Assembly (NCBI RefSeq): GCF_019801145.1
Contig: NZ_JAHVJQ010000003.1
Location: forward strand, 372,001-436,000
DNA length: 64,000 nt
Direction of reading: 5' to 3'
Source of the DNA: Leisingera aquaemixtae
GTDB lineage: Bacteria > Pseudomonadota > Alphaproteobacteria > Rhodobacterales > Rhodobacteraceae
The translations under genes were made by a program, and so were the position numbers. The notes under the pieces are model-generated. The model ran no database searches. It worked only from the letters and a program-made list of their open reading frames with translations, and was not told the DNA's origin. The number at the start of each line of letters is the position of its first letter. Position 1 is the first letter of the stretch. Shown here piece by piece: positions 7,251 through 15,360 of the stretch.

Positions 7251-8354
7251 ATGAACATTCACAACCGCGACGCTGCTGAGGCGCCGGACCGCGAGGCAGC
7301 TGCCGCCGCGCTGGATGTGCTGCGGGCCTGGGCCGGCACCGTGACCGAGACCGAGATTGCCGAACTGGACCCGGCGGTGGCGCGGCTGCTGCCCGGCCGC
7401 GAGGTTGGCAACTATCCGGAGCTGTCGCGGCAGTATCCCGAGGATTTCAAGTCGGACGAGGCCTACCGTGCCACCCTGCCTGACCTGCAGAACGGGCCGA
7501 CCAGCCTGATCCGCGGCGCGCAGGAGCAGATCCAGCATGTGGGGATCTCCAACTTCCGGCTGCCGATCCGCTTCCACACCCGCGACGACGGCGACCTGAC
7601 GCTGGAAACCAGCGTCACCGGCACCGTGTCCCTGGACGCGGGCAAGAAGGGCATCAACATGTCCCGGATCATGCGCACCTTCTACAAGCACGCGGAGCGC
7701 ACCTTCAGCTTTGAAGTGATGGCCAACGCACTGGATGACTACCTGAGCGATCTGGACAGCCCGGATGCGCGCATCCAGATGCGGTTCTCCTTCCCCGCAA
7801 GGGTTGAAAGCCTGCGCTCCGGCCTCAGCGGTTACCAGTATTACGACTTTGCGCTGGAGCTGGTGGACCATGACGGGGTGCGCGAGAAGATCATGCACCT
7901 GGACTATGTCTATTCCTCGACCTGCCCGTGCTCGCTGGAGCTGTCGGAGCACGCCCGCCAGGCGCGCGGCCAGCTGGCGACGCCGCATTCGCAGCGCTCG
8001 GTGGCGCGGATTTCGGTGCAGTCGGTGCCCGGCAGCGAGTGCCTGTGGTTCGAGGACCTGATCGAACTGTGCCGCAAGGCGGTGCCGACCGAGACCCAGG
8101 TGATGGTCAAGCGCGAGGACGAACAGGCCTTTGCCGAGCTCAATGCTGCCAATCCGATCTTTGTCGAGGATGCGGCGCGGCTGTTCTGCGAGGCGCTGCA
8201 GGGCGATGCAAGGATCGGCGATTTCCGGGTGGTGGCCAGCCACCAGGAAAGCCTGCACAGCCACGATGCGGTCAGCGTGCTGACCCAGGGGCCGCTGTTC
8301 AAGGCGATGAGCCTGGATCCGAAACTGTTTTCGACCCTGATCCATCAGGGGTAA
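7251..8354 (+). CDS. folE2: GTP cyclohydrolase FolE2 (type IB)
   Basis: This enzyme makes 7,8-dihydroneopterin triphosphate from GTP, the first step of folate biosynthesis and of pathways such as queuosine. The 367-residue protein carries the FolE2 features HVGISNFRLPI, the metal/active-site Cys in YSSTCPCSLELSEHAR and the His in TPHSQRSVARI. FolE2 uses metals other than zinc and in many bacteria is favoured at low zinc, but I see no obvious Zur box upstream. The ATG at 7251 follows GGGGGAAACGCCG. It is transcribed alone. Confidence 0.94.
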   Translation: MNIHNRDAAEAPDREAAAAALDVLRAWAGTVTETEIAELDPAVARLLPGREVGNYPELSRQYPEDFKSDEAYRATLPDLQNGPTSLIRGAQEQIQHVGISNFRLPIRFHTRDDGDLTLETSVTGTVSLDAGKKGINMSRIMRTFYKHAERTFSFEVMANALDDYLSDLDSPDARIQMRFSFPARVESLRSGLSGYQYYDFALELVDHDGVREKIMHLDYVYSSTCPCSLELSEHARQARGQLATPHSQRSVARISVQSVPGSECLWFEDLIELCRKAVPTETQVMVKREDEQAFAELNAANPIFVEDAARLFCEALQGDARIGDFRVVASHQESLHSHDAVSVLTQGPLFKAMSLDPKLFSTLIHQG

Positions 8355-8658
8355 GGGGCGCGGGCCTGCCTGAATTTCAGGCGGGTTTCCGCCGGGTCAA
8401 CAGCCCGGCCCCGCGGCAATTTCTGCATTGCCGCATTTTTTACGCCGCTCCGCAGAAAGTCATGCTAGCGTCATAACGAATCCCCCCGGCCGTCCTGCCG
8501 GGGGCGAGGGGAGCTTGCGCGCAGGTGTCTGCAATTGACGGCCCGTTTTCCGCTGCATCAGGCCTGGGACTCACCCGGCGCCCGCTCCCTTTTTTCTTTG
8601 CCCGGATGCCGCAGCGCAGTCCCGGGGCAAGTGCAGTGCAGGACTTTAGGAGTAACAA
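8355..8658. other. Intergenic region with a GC-rich hairpin
   Basis: There is no credible gene in these 304 bases. The main structure is hairpin CCCCCGGC/GCCGGGGG (8483-8490 with 8497-8504) without a T tract. A short AT-rich stretch near 8435 (CGCATTTTTTACG) may hold the promoter of the downstream phasin-like gene, but no convincing -35/-10 pair is visible. An AGGAG lies about 9 nt before the next ATG. Confidence 0.4.
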
Positions 8659-9738
8659 ATGACGAGCTTTCACAAGATTCCCGGCCTGACGGTCAGAACG
8701 CATGAATGGGCGGGCTATGCGGCCGGGCTGCAGATGAAGCTGTGGCGGCAGGCGGCAGAGGCTGCGATGCAGGCGCCGCTGGAGCAGATGCGGCTGGCGC
8801 ATTCGATGATGGAAGCGCAGCGGCGCCTGTGGCAGGCCGGTGTTCCGGCAGTGGCGGGGGATGCCGCTGCCGCGCCGGAGGCGGCGCCGGACGCGGACAC
8901 CGCCGCCGAAACCCCGGCAGAGGCGCCAGCCGCTGCCAAGGCCGCAAACAAGACCCTGGCGCCGCGCAAGCCCGCCGCCCGCAAACCGGCTGGCCGCAAA
9001 ACCGCTGCCCGGAAGGCCGGGGCCCGCAAGGCGCCTGCGCAGAAACGCCCGGCGCAGCCGGCTGCTGAGGCTGTGAAAGCCAAGCCGGAAGCCGTGAAGC
9101 CGGCGGCAGCAAAGGCGGAAGCTGCGAAGCCCGCGGCAGCCAAGGCGGAAGCCGTGAAGCCGGCGGCCGCCAAGCCGGAAGCCGCGAAGCCGGCGGCAGC
9201 CAAGGCGGAAGCCGTGAAGCCGGCGGCAGCCAAGCCGGAAGCCGTGAAGCCAGCGGCCGCCAAGCCGGAAGCCGCGAAGCCGGCGGCAGCCAAGCCGGAA
9301 GCCGTGAAGCCAGCGGCAGCCAAGCCGGAAGCCGCGAAGCCGGCGGCAGCCAAGGCGGAAGCCGCGAAGCCCGCGGCAGCCAAACCGGAAACCGTGAAGC
9401 CGGCCGCCGCCAAGGAGCCCGCAAAAGCGGCTCAGCCTGCGTCCGCTGCCAAGCCGGCAGCACCGAACGGAACAACAGCCGGGGAGAAGGCGGAGGCCAA
9501 GCCTGCAGAGTTCAGCGGTGCCTCCGCCCGCCGCAGCGCCTATGCGCAGGCGTCCGGAGGCTCCGCACCGGCGCCCGCGGCCAAGCAGGACGCGGCCAAG
9601 GCCCCGGCCCCCGATGCCGCCGCCGCGCGCAGGGAGCAGGAGGCGCAGGCCGCATCGTCCAAGCGCCCGCGGCAGCCGTCCTCGCCGCCGCAGATGCCGC
9701 GGCGCAACGCTGCAGGCACCAGCGGCAGCGGCGAATAA
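8659..9738 (+). CDS. Phasin-like protein with H1/PhaM-like Ala-Lys-Pro repeat tail
   Basis: A 359-residue protein of very low complexity. Residues 1-60 form an amphipathic phasin-like segment (KLWRQAAEAAMQAPLEQMRL). Residues about 100-130 are Arg/Lys/Ala-rich like histone H1 tails. Residues 148-247 are ten 10-residue units of the form PAAAK(A/P)E(A/T)(A/V)K, and the C terminus is Ala/Pro/Gln-rich. Family knowledge: PhaM-type proteins combine a phasin-like part with a basic AKP-rich DNA-binding tail and link PHB granules to the nucleoid. That role here is inference. It could also be a generic nucleoid- or membrane-associated protein. No pha synthase gene is nearby. Confidence 0.6.
   Translation: MTSFHKIPGLTVRTHEWAGYAAGLQMKLWRQAAEAAMQAPLEQMRLAHSMMEAQRRLWQAGVPAVAGDAAAAPEAAPDADTAAETPAEAPAAAKAANKTLAPRKPAARKPAGRKTAARKAGARKAPAQKRPAQPAAEAVKAKPEAVKPAAAKAEAAKPAAAKAEAVKPAAAKPEAAKPAAAKAEAVKPAAAKPEAVKPAAAKPEAAKPAAAKPEAVKPAAAKPEAAKPAAAKAEAAKPAAAKPETVKPAAAKEPAKAAQPASAAKPAAPNGTTAGEKAEAKPAEFSGASARRSAYAQASGGSAPAPAAKQDAAKAPAPDAAAARREQEAQAASSKRPRQPSSPPQMPRRNAAGTSGSGE
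9100..9399 (+). repeat. Ten in-frame 30-bp tandem repeats
   Basis: Ten consecutive 30-bp units encode PAAAK(A/P)E(A/T)(A/V)K inside the phasin-like gene. Units differ mainly at the Ala/Pro and Ala/Val positions, alternating between a few nucleotide variants. That pattern fits repeat expansion by slippage or recombination. All units keep the reading frame. Confidence 0.9.
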
Positions 9739-9785
9739 CGCCGCGCACTTGACACTCACCGCGCGGGGGGCCAACGCTGCGCCGC

Positions 9786-11234
9786 ATGTTGGATCTCCGC
9801 CCGGTTGGGTATGTCATCGGCCTGCTGGTCGTCATTCTGGGAGCCATGATGGTGTTCCCGCTTCTGGTCGATCTGTATGACGGCCGGGGCGAATGGCATG
9901 TGTTCCTGGAAAGCGCCATCTTCACCATCCTGGTGGGCGGGTTGATGTCCTTGAGCTGCGCCAATGGGGTGAAGGAGGGGCTGAGCATCCGCCAGACCTT
10001 CCTTCTGACCACGACGGTCTGGCTGGCGCTGCCGCTGTTCGGTGCGGTGCCGCTGATGCTGGGGGCAACCGAGCTGCGGTTTGTCGATGCCTTTTTCGAG
10101 GCGATGTCGGGGCTGACCACCACCGGCTCCACCGTGATTTCCGGGCTCGACAGCCTGCCGCGCGGGCTGCTGCTGTGGCGCGGCATCCTGCAGTGGCTGG
10201 GCGGCATCGGCATCATTGTGGTGGCGATGGTGTTCCTGCCCGAGCTGCGGGTCGGCGGGATGCAGATCTTCAAATCCGAAAGCTTTGACACCTTTGGGAA
10301 AATCCTGCCGCGGGCGCAGGCGATCGCCAAGCAGATCTCCTTGATCTACGTGTCGCTGACCGCCGCCTGCATGCTGGTCTACATGGTGATGGGCATGGCA
10401 CCGTTCGATGCGCTGGTGCATTCGATGACCACCATCGCAACCGGCGGATTTGCCAATTACGATGCCTCCTTCGGCGCCTTTGCCGGGCCGGTGGAGTACG
10501 CCGCGTCCATCTTCATGATCCTGGCGGCGCTGCCGTTCGTCCGCTACGTGCAGCTGATCAACGGCCACGGCACGCCCATGCTGCGGGACAGCCAGATCCG
10601 CGGCTTCATGATGACGCTGGGGCTGCTGGTCGCGCTGGCGGCGGGGATTCTCTATTACACGCGCCCGCATGGCGGCGAAGAGGCGCTGCGTTCGGCCCTG
10701 TTCAACATCACCTCGATCATGTCCGGCACCGGCTATGCCAGCGCGGATTACATGCAATGGGGCAGCTTCCTGGTGATGATCTTCTTCTTTGCCGGGCTGA
10801 TCGGCGGCTGCGCGGGCTCCACTGCCTGTTCGGTGAAGATTTTCCGCTATCAGCTGCTGTTTGCCTCGATCAAGGTGCAGATCCAGCGCATCCGCTCGCC
10901 GCATGGCGTGTTCCTGACGCGCTATGAGGGCCGCCCGGTGGATGCCGATGTGCTGAGCTCGGTGATCTCCTTCTTCATGTTCTTCGTGGTGACGCTGGGC
11001 ATTGTCGCCTGGATGCTGGCGCTGACCGGGCTGGATTTCGTGACCGCGGTGTCCGGGGCCGCCACGGCGGTGGCCAATATCGGCCCAGGCCTGGGGCCGA
11101 CCATCGGGCCTGCGGGCAATTTCTCGACCCTCAACGATCCGGCGAAGTGGATCCTGAGCGCGGCGATGCTGATCGGGCGGCTGGAGCTGATGGCGGTCTA
11201 CGCCATTCTGACGGTGCGGTTCTGGCGCTCTTGA
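9786..11234 (+). CDS. trkH: TrkH family potassium uptake protein
   Basis: A 482-residue polytopic membrane protein, the ion-conducting subunit of a Trk/Ktr-type K+ uptake system. The four pore loops are visible: GLTTTGST, TTIATGGF, IMSGTGYAS and VANIGPGLGP, which carry the selectivity-filter glycines. The Gly-rich segment GGCAGSTACSVKIFR is typical of TrkH. The cytosolic NAD/ATP-binding partner TrkA is not encoded next to it. The ATG at 9786 begins MLDLRPVGYVIG. The gap from the repeat gene is short (47 bp), so shared transcription is possible. Confidence 0.92.
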   Translation: MLDLRPVGYVIGLLVVILGAMMVFPLLVDLYDGRGEWHVFLESAIFTILVGGLMSLSCANGVKEGLSIRQTFLLTTTVWLALPLFGAVPLMLGATELRFVDAFFEAMSGLTTTGSTVISGLDSLPRGLLLWRGILQWLGGIGIIVVAMVFLPELRVGGMQIFKSESFDTFGKILPRAQAIAKQISLIYVSLTAACMLVYMVMGMAPFDALVHSMTTIATGGFANYDASFGAFAGPVEYAASIFMILAALPFVRYVQLINGHGTPMLRDSQIRGFMMTLGLLVALAAGILYYTRPHGGEEALRSALFNITSIMSGTGYASADYMQWGSFLVMIFFFAGLIGGCAGSTACSVKIFRYQLLFASIKVQIQRIRSPHGVFLTRYEGRPVDADVLSSVISFFMFFVVTLGIVAWMLALTGLDFVTAVSGAATAVANIGPGLGPTIGPAGNFSTLNDPAKWILSAAMLIGRLELMAVYAILTVRFWRS

Positions 11235-11443
11235 CGCGGCGGACCTGTTGCCGGGCCTGATGCGGCGGGCCTGCTGTTGGCAGAAGTTGCGCAGGCGGAG
11301 CCTTGTGGCGCTTTGCCGCGCTGAAAATTCCGCCGGGACCGCAGCTTCGTTGCCCGCCGGGCCTGCGCGCTCTTGCCCTTGGGGGGCCGCTCGCATATGA
11401 GGCACGGGACCGAAACCCGCAAGCGCAGGGAGACAAGTTCCTT

Positions 11444-12682
11444 ATGCCCGTACTTGTGATGAAATTCGGCGGCACCTCTGTCGCCAATCTGGACCGCATC
11501 CGCCGCGCCGCGAAACGCGTCGGCGTTGAGGTGGCCAAGGGCTATGACGTGATCGTCATCGTCTCTGCCATGTCCGGCAAGACCAACGAGCTGGTGGGCT
11601 GGGTCGACGAGACCTCGCCGCTTTATGACGCGCGCGAATATGATGCCGTCGTATCCTCGGGCGAGAACGTGACCGCGGGCCTGATGGCGCTGACGCTGCA
11701 GGAGATGGATGTCCCGGCGCGCAGCTGGCAGGGCTGGCAGGTGCCGCTCAAGACCAATTCGGCGCACAGCCAGGCCCGGATCGAGGAGATCCCGCCGGAG
11801 AACATCCGCGCCAAGTTCGACGAGGGCATGAAGGTGGCGGTTGTCGCCGGTTTCCAGGGCATCAGCCCGGAAGGCCGCATCACCACCCTGGGCCGCGGCG
11901 GCTCTGACACCACCGCGGTGGCCTTTGCCGCGGCGTTTGAGGCGGAGCGCTGCGATATCTACACCGATGTGGACGGCGTCTATACCACCGACCCGCGGAT
12001 CTGCGGCAAGGCGCGCAAGCTGGAAAAGATTGCGTTTGAAGAAATGCTGGAGCTGGCCTCGCTGGGGGCCAAGGTGCTGCAAACCCGCTCGGTTGAACTG
12101 GCGATGCGCTACAATGTGAAGCTGCGCGTTCTGTCGAGCTTTGAGGAACAGTCCGACGAGGCCGGAACCCTGGTCTGCGACGAGGAGGAAATCATGGAAT
12201 CCAATGTTGTAAACGGCGTTGCCTACTCCCGCGACGAGGCCAAGCTGACCGTGCAGTCGGTGGCCGACCGTCCCGGCATCGCGGCGACGATCTTCACCAC
12301 GCTCAGCGATGCGGGCGTGAACGTCGACATGATCGTGCAGGACGTCTCCGAAGACGGCCGCACCGACATGACCTTCTCCTGCCCGACCGACCAGGTGGCG
12401 CGCGCCGAAAAAGCGCTGCTGGCGATCAAGGAGAAGGGCGAGCTGAACTATGCCGAGCTGCTGGCCGACAAGGACGTGGCCAAGGTCTCGGTGGTCGGCA
12501 TCGGCATGCGTTCGCAGTCCGGTGTGGCGGCCAAGATGTTCAAGGTGCTGTCTGATGAGGGCATCAACATCAAGGTGATCACCACCTCCGAAATCAAGAT
12601 CTCGGTGCTGATCGACCGCAAGTACATGGAACTGGCCGTGCAGGCGCTGCATGATGCATTCGAGCTTGAAAAAGCCGGCTAA
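11444..12682 (+). CDS. lysC: Aspartate kinase LysC
   Basis: Aspartokinase phosphorylates aspartate in the first step to lysine, threonine, methionine and diaminopimelate. The 412-residue protein has the kinase domain opening VLVMKFGGTSVANLDRI, the TLGRGGSDTTAVA motif and DVDGVYTTDPR, followed from about residue 251 by two ACT domains for lysine/threonine feedback (VADRPGIAATIF, VSVVGIGMRSQSGV). I start at the ATG at 11444 after GCAGGGAGACAAG. A strong internal ribosome site in front of Met251 could make a separate beta subunit. ptsP lies downstream, a frequent alphaproteobacterial order. Confidence 0.95.
   Translation: MPVLVMKFGGTSVANLDRIRRAAKRVGVEVAKGYDVIVIVSAMSGKTNELVGWVDETSPLYDAREYDAVVSSGENVTAGLMALTLQEMDVPARSWQGWQVPLKTNSAHSQARIEEIPPENIRAKFDEGMKVAVVAGFQGISPEGRITTLGRGGSDTTAVAFAAAFEAERCDIYTDVDGVYTTDPRICGKARKLEKIAFEEMLELASLGAKVLQTRSVELAMRYNVKLRVLSSFEEQSDEAGTLVCDEEEIMESNVVNGVAYSRDEAKLTVQSVADRPGIAATIFTTLSDAGVNVDMIVQDVSEDGRTDMTFSCPTDQVARAEKALLAIKEKGELNYAELLADKDVAKVSVVGIGMRSQSGVAAKMFKVLSDEGINIKVITTSEIKISVLIDRKYMELAVQALHDAFELEKAG
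12182..12196 (+). promoter_or_regulatory. Internal ribosome site for a possible LysC beta subunit
   Basis: GAGGAGGAAATCATG, with the ATG at 12194, forms a near-ideal Shine-Dalgarno/start inside lysC, in frame at codon 251, just before the ACT domains. Translation from here would give a 162-residue regulatory polypeptide. Alpha2beta2 aspartokinases of Corynebacterium and Bacillus make a beta subunit in the same way. Use of this site here is inference. Confidence 0.5.
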
Positions 12683-12715
12683 GCGCCGATTTCGAAACAA
12701 TTTTATGTAATTCGC

Positions 12716-12738
12716 AAGGGCGCCGTTCGGGCGCCCTT
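12716..12738 (+). terminator. Hairpin after lysC
   Basis: AAGGGCGCC (12716-12724) pairs with GGCGCCCTT (12730-12738) around a GTTC loop. There is no T run after it (GTCATG follows), so it is either a weak intrinsic terminator or a 3'-end stabiliser. Confidence 0.5.
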
Positions 12739-12953
12739 GTCATGTATGCCTCGCCGCAAGCGGTATTCTGCCCAGCCTTTTGGCGTGCCGCTGCGAATGC
12801 AGGCAACAGCGCAAAAACTCTTGGACTTTTCCCGCCGGGGTGGGACAAGTGGGTGGAGGAGAGAGCACTGGCGCACTACTCTGGGCGGTGTCCGTTCCCA
12901 GGGATCATTCGGGGCGGCGGTGCAGAGGGAAGAAACCTCGGGAGAGGGTGAGA

Positions 12954-15194
12954 ATGGCCGATACGACGGAATCCGAAAGCAGGAAGCTTCTGGTTCGCTT
13001 GCGCGAGGCGATGGCGGGTGATGTTGCCGGCCAGGCGCGGCTCGACAAGATCACCCATCTGATCGCCGACAGCATGGGGACCGAGGTGTGCTCGGTCTAT
13101 CTGTTCCGCGATGACGAGACCCTGGAGCTGTGCGCGACGCAGGGCCTGAACACCGAATCGGTGCACCAGACCCGGATGCGCATCGGCGAGGGCCTGGTCG
13201 GCCGGGTGGCCAAGTTCGGCAAGGTGATCAACACACCGGACGCGCCGCACGCCAAGGGCTTCCGCTACATGCCGGAAACCGGGGAGGAGCGGTTTTCCTC
13301 CTTCCTCGGGGTGCCGGTGCAGCGGCTGGGTGAGATGCTGGGCGTGCTGGTGGTGCAGTCCAAGGATGCGCGCGAGTTCTCCGCCGACGCGGTTTATGCG
13401 CTGGAAGTGGTGGCGATGGTGATCGCTGAGATGACCGAGCTGGGCGCCTTTGTCGGCGAGGGCGCGGCGCTGTCGCCCCTGCACCAGCAGGCGGTCCTGA
13501 TTCACGGCACCTCGGCCCAGGAGGGCGCGGCGGAGGGCCATGTCTGGCTGCATGAGCCGCGGGTGATCGTGACCAATCCGATTGCCGATGACCCCCAGCG
13601 CGAGCTGGAGCGGCTGAATGATGCGGTGGAGGAGCTGCGGGTCGGCGTCGACAAGATGCTGGAAGTATCCCGCAACGGCGACAAGGAGCAATTGCAGGTT
13701 CTTGAGGCCTACCGGATGTTTGCCAACTCCAAGGGCTGGATGCGGCGGATGGAAGAGGACATCGCCCGCGGCCTGAGCGCCGAGGCGGCGGTGGAGAAGG
13801 AACAGTCCCAGGCCCGTGCCCGCATGAGCCAGGTGCAGGATGCCTATTTGCGCGAACGGCTGAGCGATCTGGACGACCTGTCGAACCGGCTGCTGCGGAT
13901 CCTGACCGGGCAGGGGGCTGATACCGGGGCGGAGCTGCCGGAAAACCCGATCCTGATCGCCCGCAACATCGGCCCCGGCGACCTGCTGGAATACGGCCGC
14001 TCCTTGCGCGGGATCGTGCTGGAAGAGGGCTCTGTCGGCTCTCACGCCGCCATTGTGGCGCGGGCGCTGGCGATCCCGCTGGTGGTCAATGCCAAACGGG
14101 TCACCACCGAGGCGCTGAACGGCGACCACATCATGGTGGATGGTGACCAGGGGGTGGTGCACCTGCGCCCGGACGACACCGTTGTCGGCGCCTTCCGCGA
14201 CAAGATCGCGATGCACACCAAGGCGCAGGAGCGCTATGCCTCGATCCGCGACAAGCCCGCTGTCACCACCGACGGGCAGCGCATCAACATGGTGATGAAT
14301 GCGGGCCTGATGGCGGATCTGCCGTCGCTGGACGGCTCCGGCGCCGAGGGAGTGGGGCTGTTCCGCACAGAGCTGCAGTTTTTGGTCCGCAACCAGATGC
14401 CGAAACGGTCGGAGCTGGTGGCCCTTTACAAGCGGGTGCTGGATGCCGCCCACGGCAAGCCGGTGGTGTTCCGCACGCTGGATATCGGCTCCGACAAGGT
14501 GCTGCCCTACATGAAGCCCACCGATGAGCCGAATCCGGCGCTGGGCTGGCGGGCGATCCGGGTGGGGCTGGACAAGCCGGGCGTGATGCGGATGCAGCTG
14601 CAGGCGCTGCTGCGCTCTGCCGAGGGGCGGCCGCTGACGATCATGTTCCCCTTTGTCGCCCAGTTCGAGGAATACCGCGCCGCGCGGGCAGAGGTGGAGA
14701 AGACCATAGAGCGCGAGCGCATCCTGGGCCATGTGCTGCCGGCCGACCTGAAAATCGGCGCGATGCTGGAGACGCCCTCGCTGGCTTATGCGCCGCAGAA
14801 ATTCTTTGACGAGGTGGCCTTCATCTCGATCGGCGGCAATGACCTCAAGCAGTTCTTCTTTGCGGCCGACCGCGAGAATGAGCGGGTGCGGCGGCGTTAT
14901 GATACGCTGAACGTCAGCTTCCTGAGCTTCATCGAGCGGATCGTGGAGCGCTGCGCGATCTCCGGCACGCCCCTGAGCTTCTGCGGCGAGGATGCGGGCC
15001 GCCCGGTCGAGGCCGTCTGCCTGGCGGCGATGGGCATCCGCACGCTGTCGATGCGCCCGGCCTCTATCGGCCCGGTCAAGTCGCTGCTGCTGCGGGTGGA
15101 TCTGGGCGAGCTGCGCAAGATCATCTCCGACGCCCGCCACCGGGGTGACCAGGCTGTGCGCCCGGCCGTCATGGAGTACCTGCGGGGTTTGTGA
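12954..15194 (+). CDS. ptsP: Phosphoenolpyruvate-protein phosphotransferase PtsP (EI-Ntr)
   Basis: Enzyme I of the nitrogen-related PTS takes phosphate from PEP and passes it to NPr and EIIA-Ntr, a regulatory relay. The 746-residue protein has an N-terminal GAF domain (about 20-155) that senses nitrogen status. It is followed by the PEP-utilising N domain, the phospho-His domain with SVGSHAAIVARA (His at about 364), and the C-terminal PEP-binding TIM barrel (GLFRTELQFL, SFCGEDAGRPVEA). GAF plus this length separates it from sugar-PTS EI (about 575 residues). The ATG at 12954 follows GGAGAGGGTGAGA. It lies 271 bp after lysC. Confidence 0.93.
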   Translation: MADTTESESRKLLVRLREAMAGDVAGQARLDKITHLIADSMGTEVCSVYLFRDDETLELCATQGLNTESVHQTRMRIGEGLVGRVAKFGKVINTPDAPHAKGFRYMPETGEERFSSFLGVPVQRLGEMLGVLVVQSKDAREFSADAVYALEVVAMVIAEMTELGAFVGEGAALSPLHQQAVLIHGTSAQEGAAEGHVWLHEPRVIVTNPIADDPQRELERLNDAVEELRVGVDKMLEVSRNGDKEQLQVLEAYRMFANSKGWMRRMEEDIARGLSAEAAVEKEQSQARARMSQVQDAYLRERLSDLDDLSNRLLRILTGQGADTGAELPENPILIARNIGPGDLLEYGRSLRGIVLEEGSVGSHAAIVARALAIPLVVNAKRVTTEALNGDHIMVDGDQGVVHLRPDDTVVGAFRDKIAMHTKAQERYASIRDKPAVTTDGQRINMVMNAGLMADLPSLDGSGAEGVGLFRTELQFLVRNQMPKRSELVALYKRVLDAAHGKPVVFRTLDIGSDKVLPYMKPTDEPNPALGWRAIRVGLDKPGVMRMQLQALLRSAEGRPLTIMFPFVAQFEEYRAARAEVEKTIERERILGHVLPADLKIGAMLETPSLAYAPQKFFDEVAFISIGGNDLKQFFFAADRENERVRRRYDTLNVSFLSFIERIVERCAISGTPLSFCGEDAGRPVEAVCLAAMGIRTLSMRPASIGPVKSLLLRVDLGELRKIISDARHRGDQAVRPAVMEYLRGL

Positions 15195-15271
15195 CCCGCA
15201 CCGGCCCGCAAAGGGGATTGCGTGAAAGGGCCTGCGCCTCACGGGGCGCAGAGAGATTTCTGCGACCAAAT

Positions 15272-15322
15272 ACTTCAAGCTTAAAACTTTAGGCTTGAAG
15301 TTTTTCTGCCTCTGCTTATCCT
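15272..15322 (+). promoter_or_regulatory. Double MarR-like palindrome overlapping a promoter
   Basis: Two overlapping 16-bp imperfect palindromes, ACTTCAAGCTTAAAAC (15272-15287) and ACTTTAGGCTTGAAGT (15286-15301), also form one long dyad. The second contains TTGAAG (15295-15300), which with TATCCT (15317-15322, 16-bp spacer) makes a sigma-70-like promoter 30-40 bp before the operon start. The size and AT-rich centre fit MarR dimers, and a marR gene is in the operon. The dyad followed by T5 could also terminate ptsP transcripts. Confidence 0.6.
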
Positions 15323-15360
15323 GATCCCCAGAGACGTGCGCTGAGCGGGAAGGGATGATC

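Noticed and set aside
9100-9399. 30-bp periodic repeats as a CRISPR array
   Set aside because: The units are contiguous, without spacers, and keep an open reading frame encoding a decapeptide repeat.
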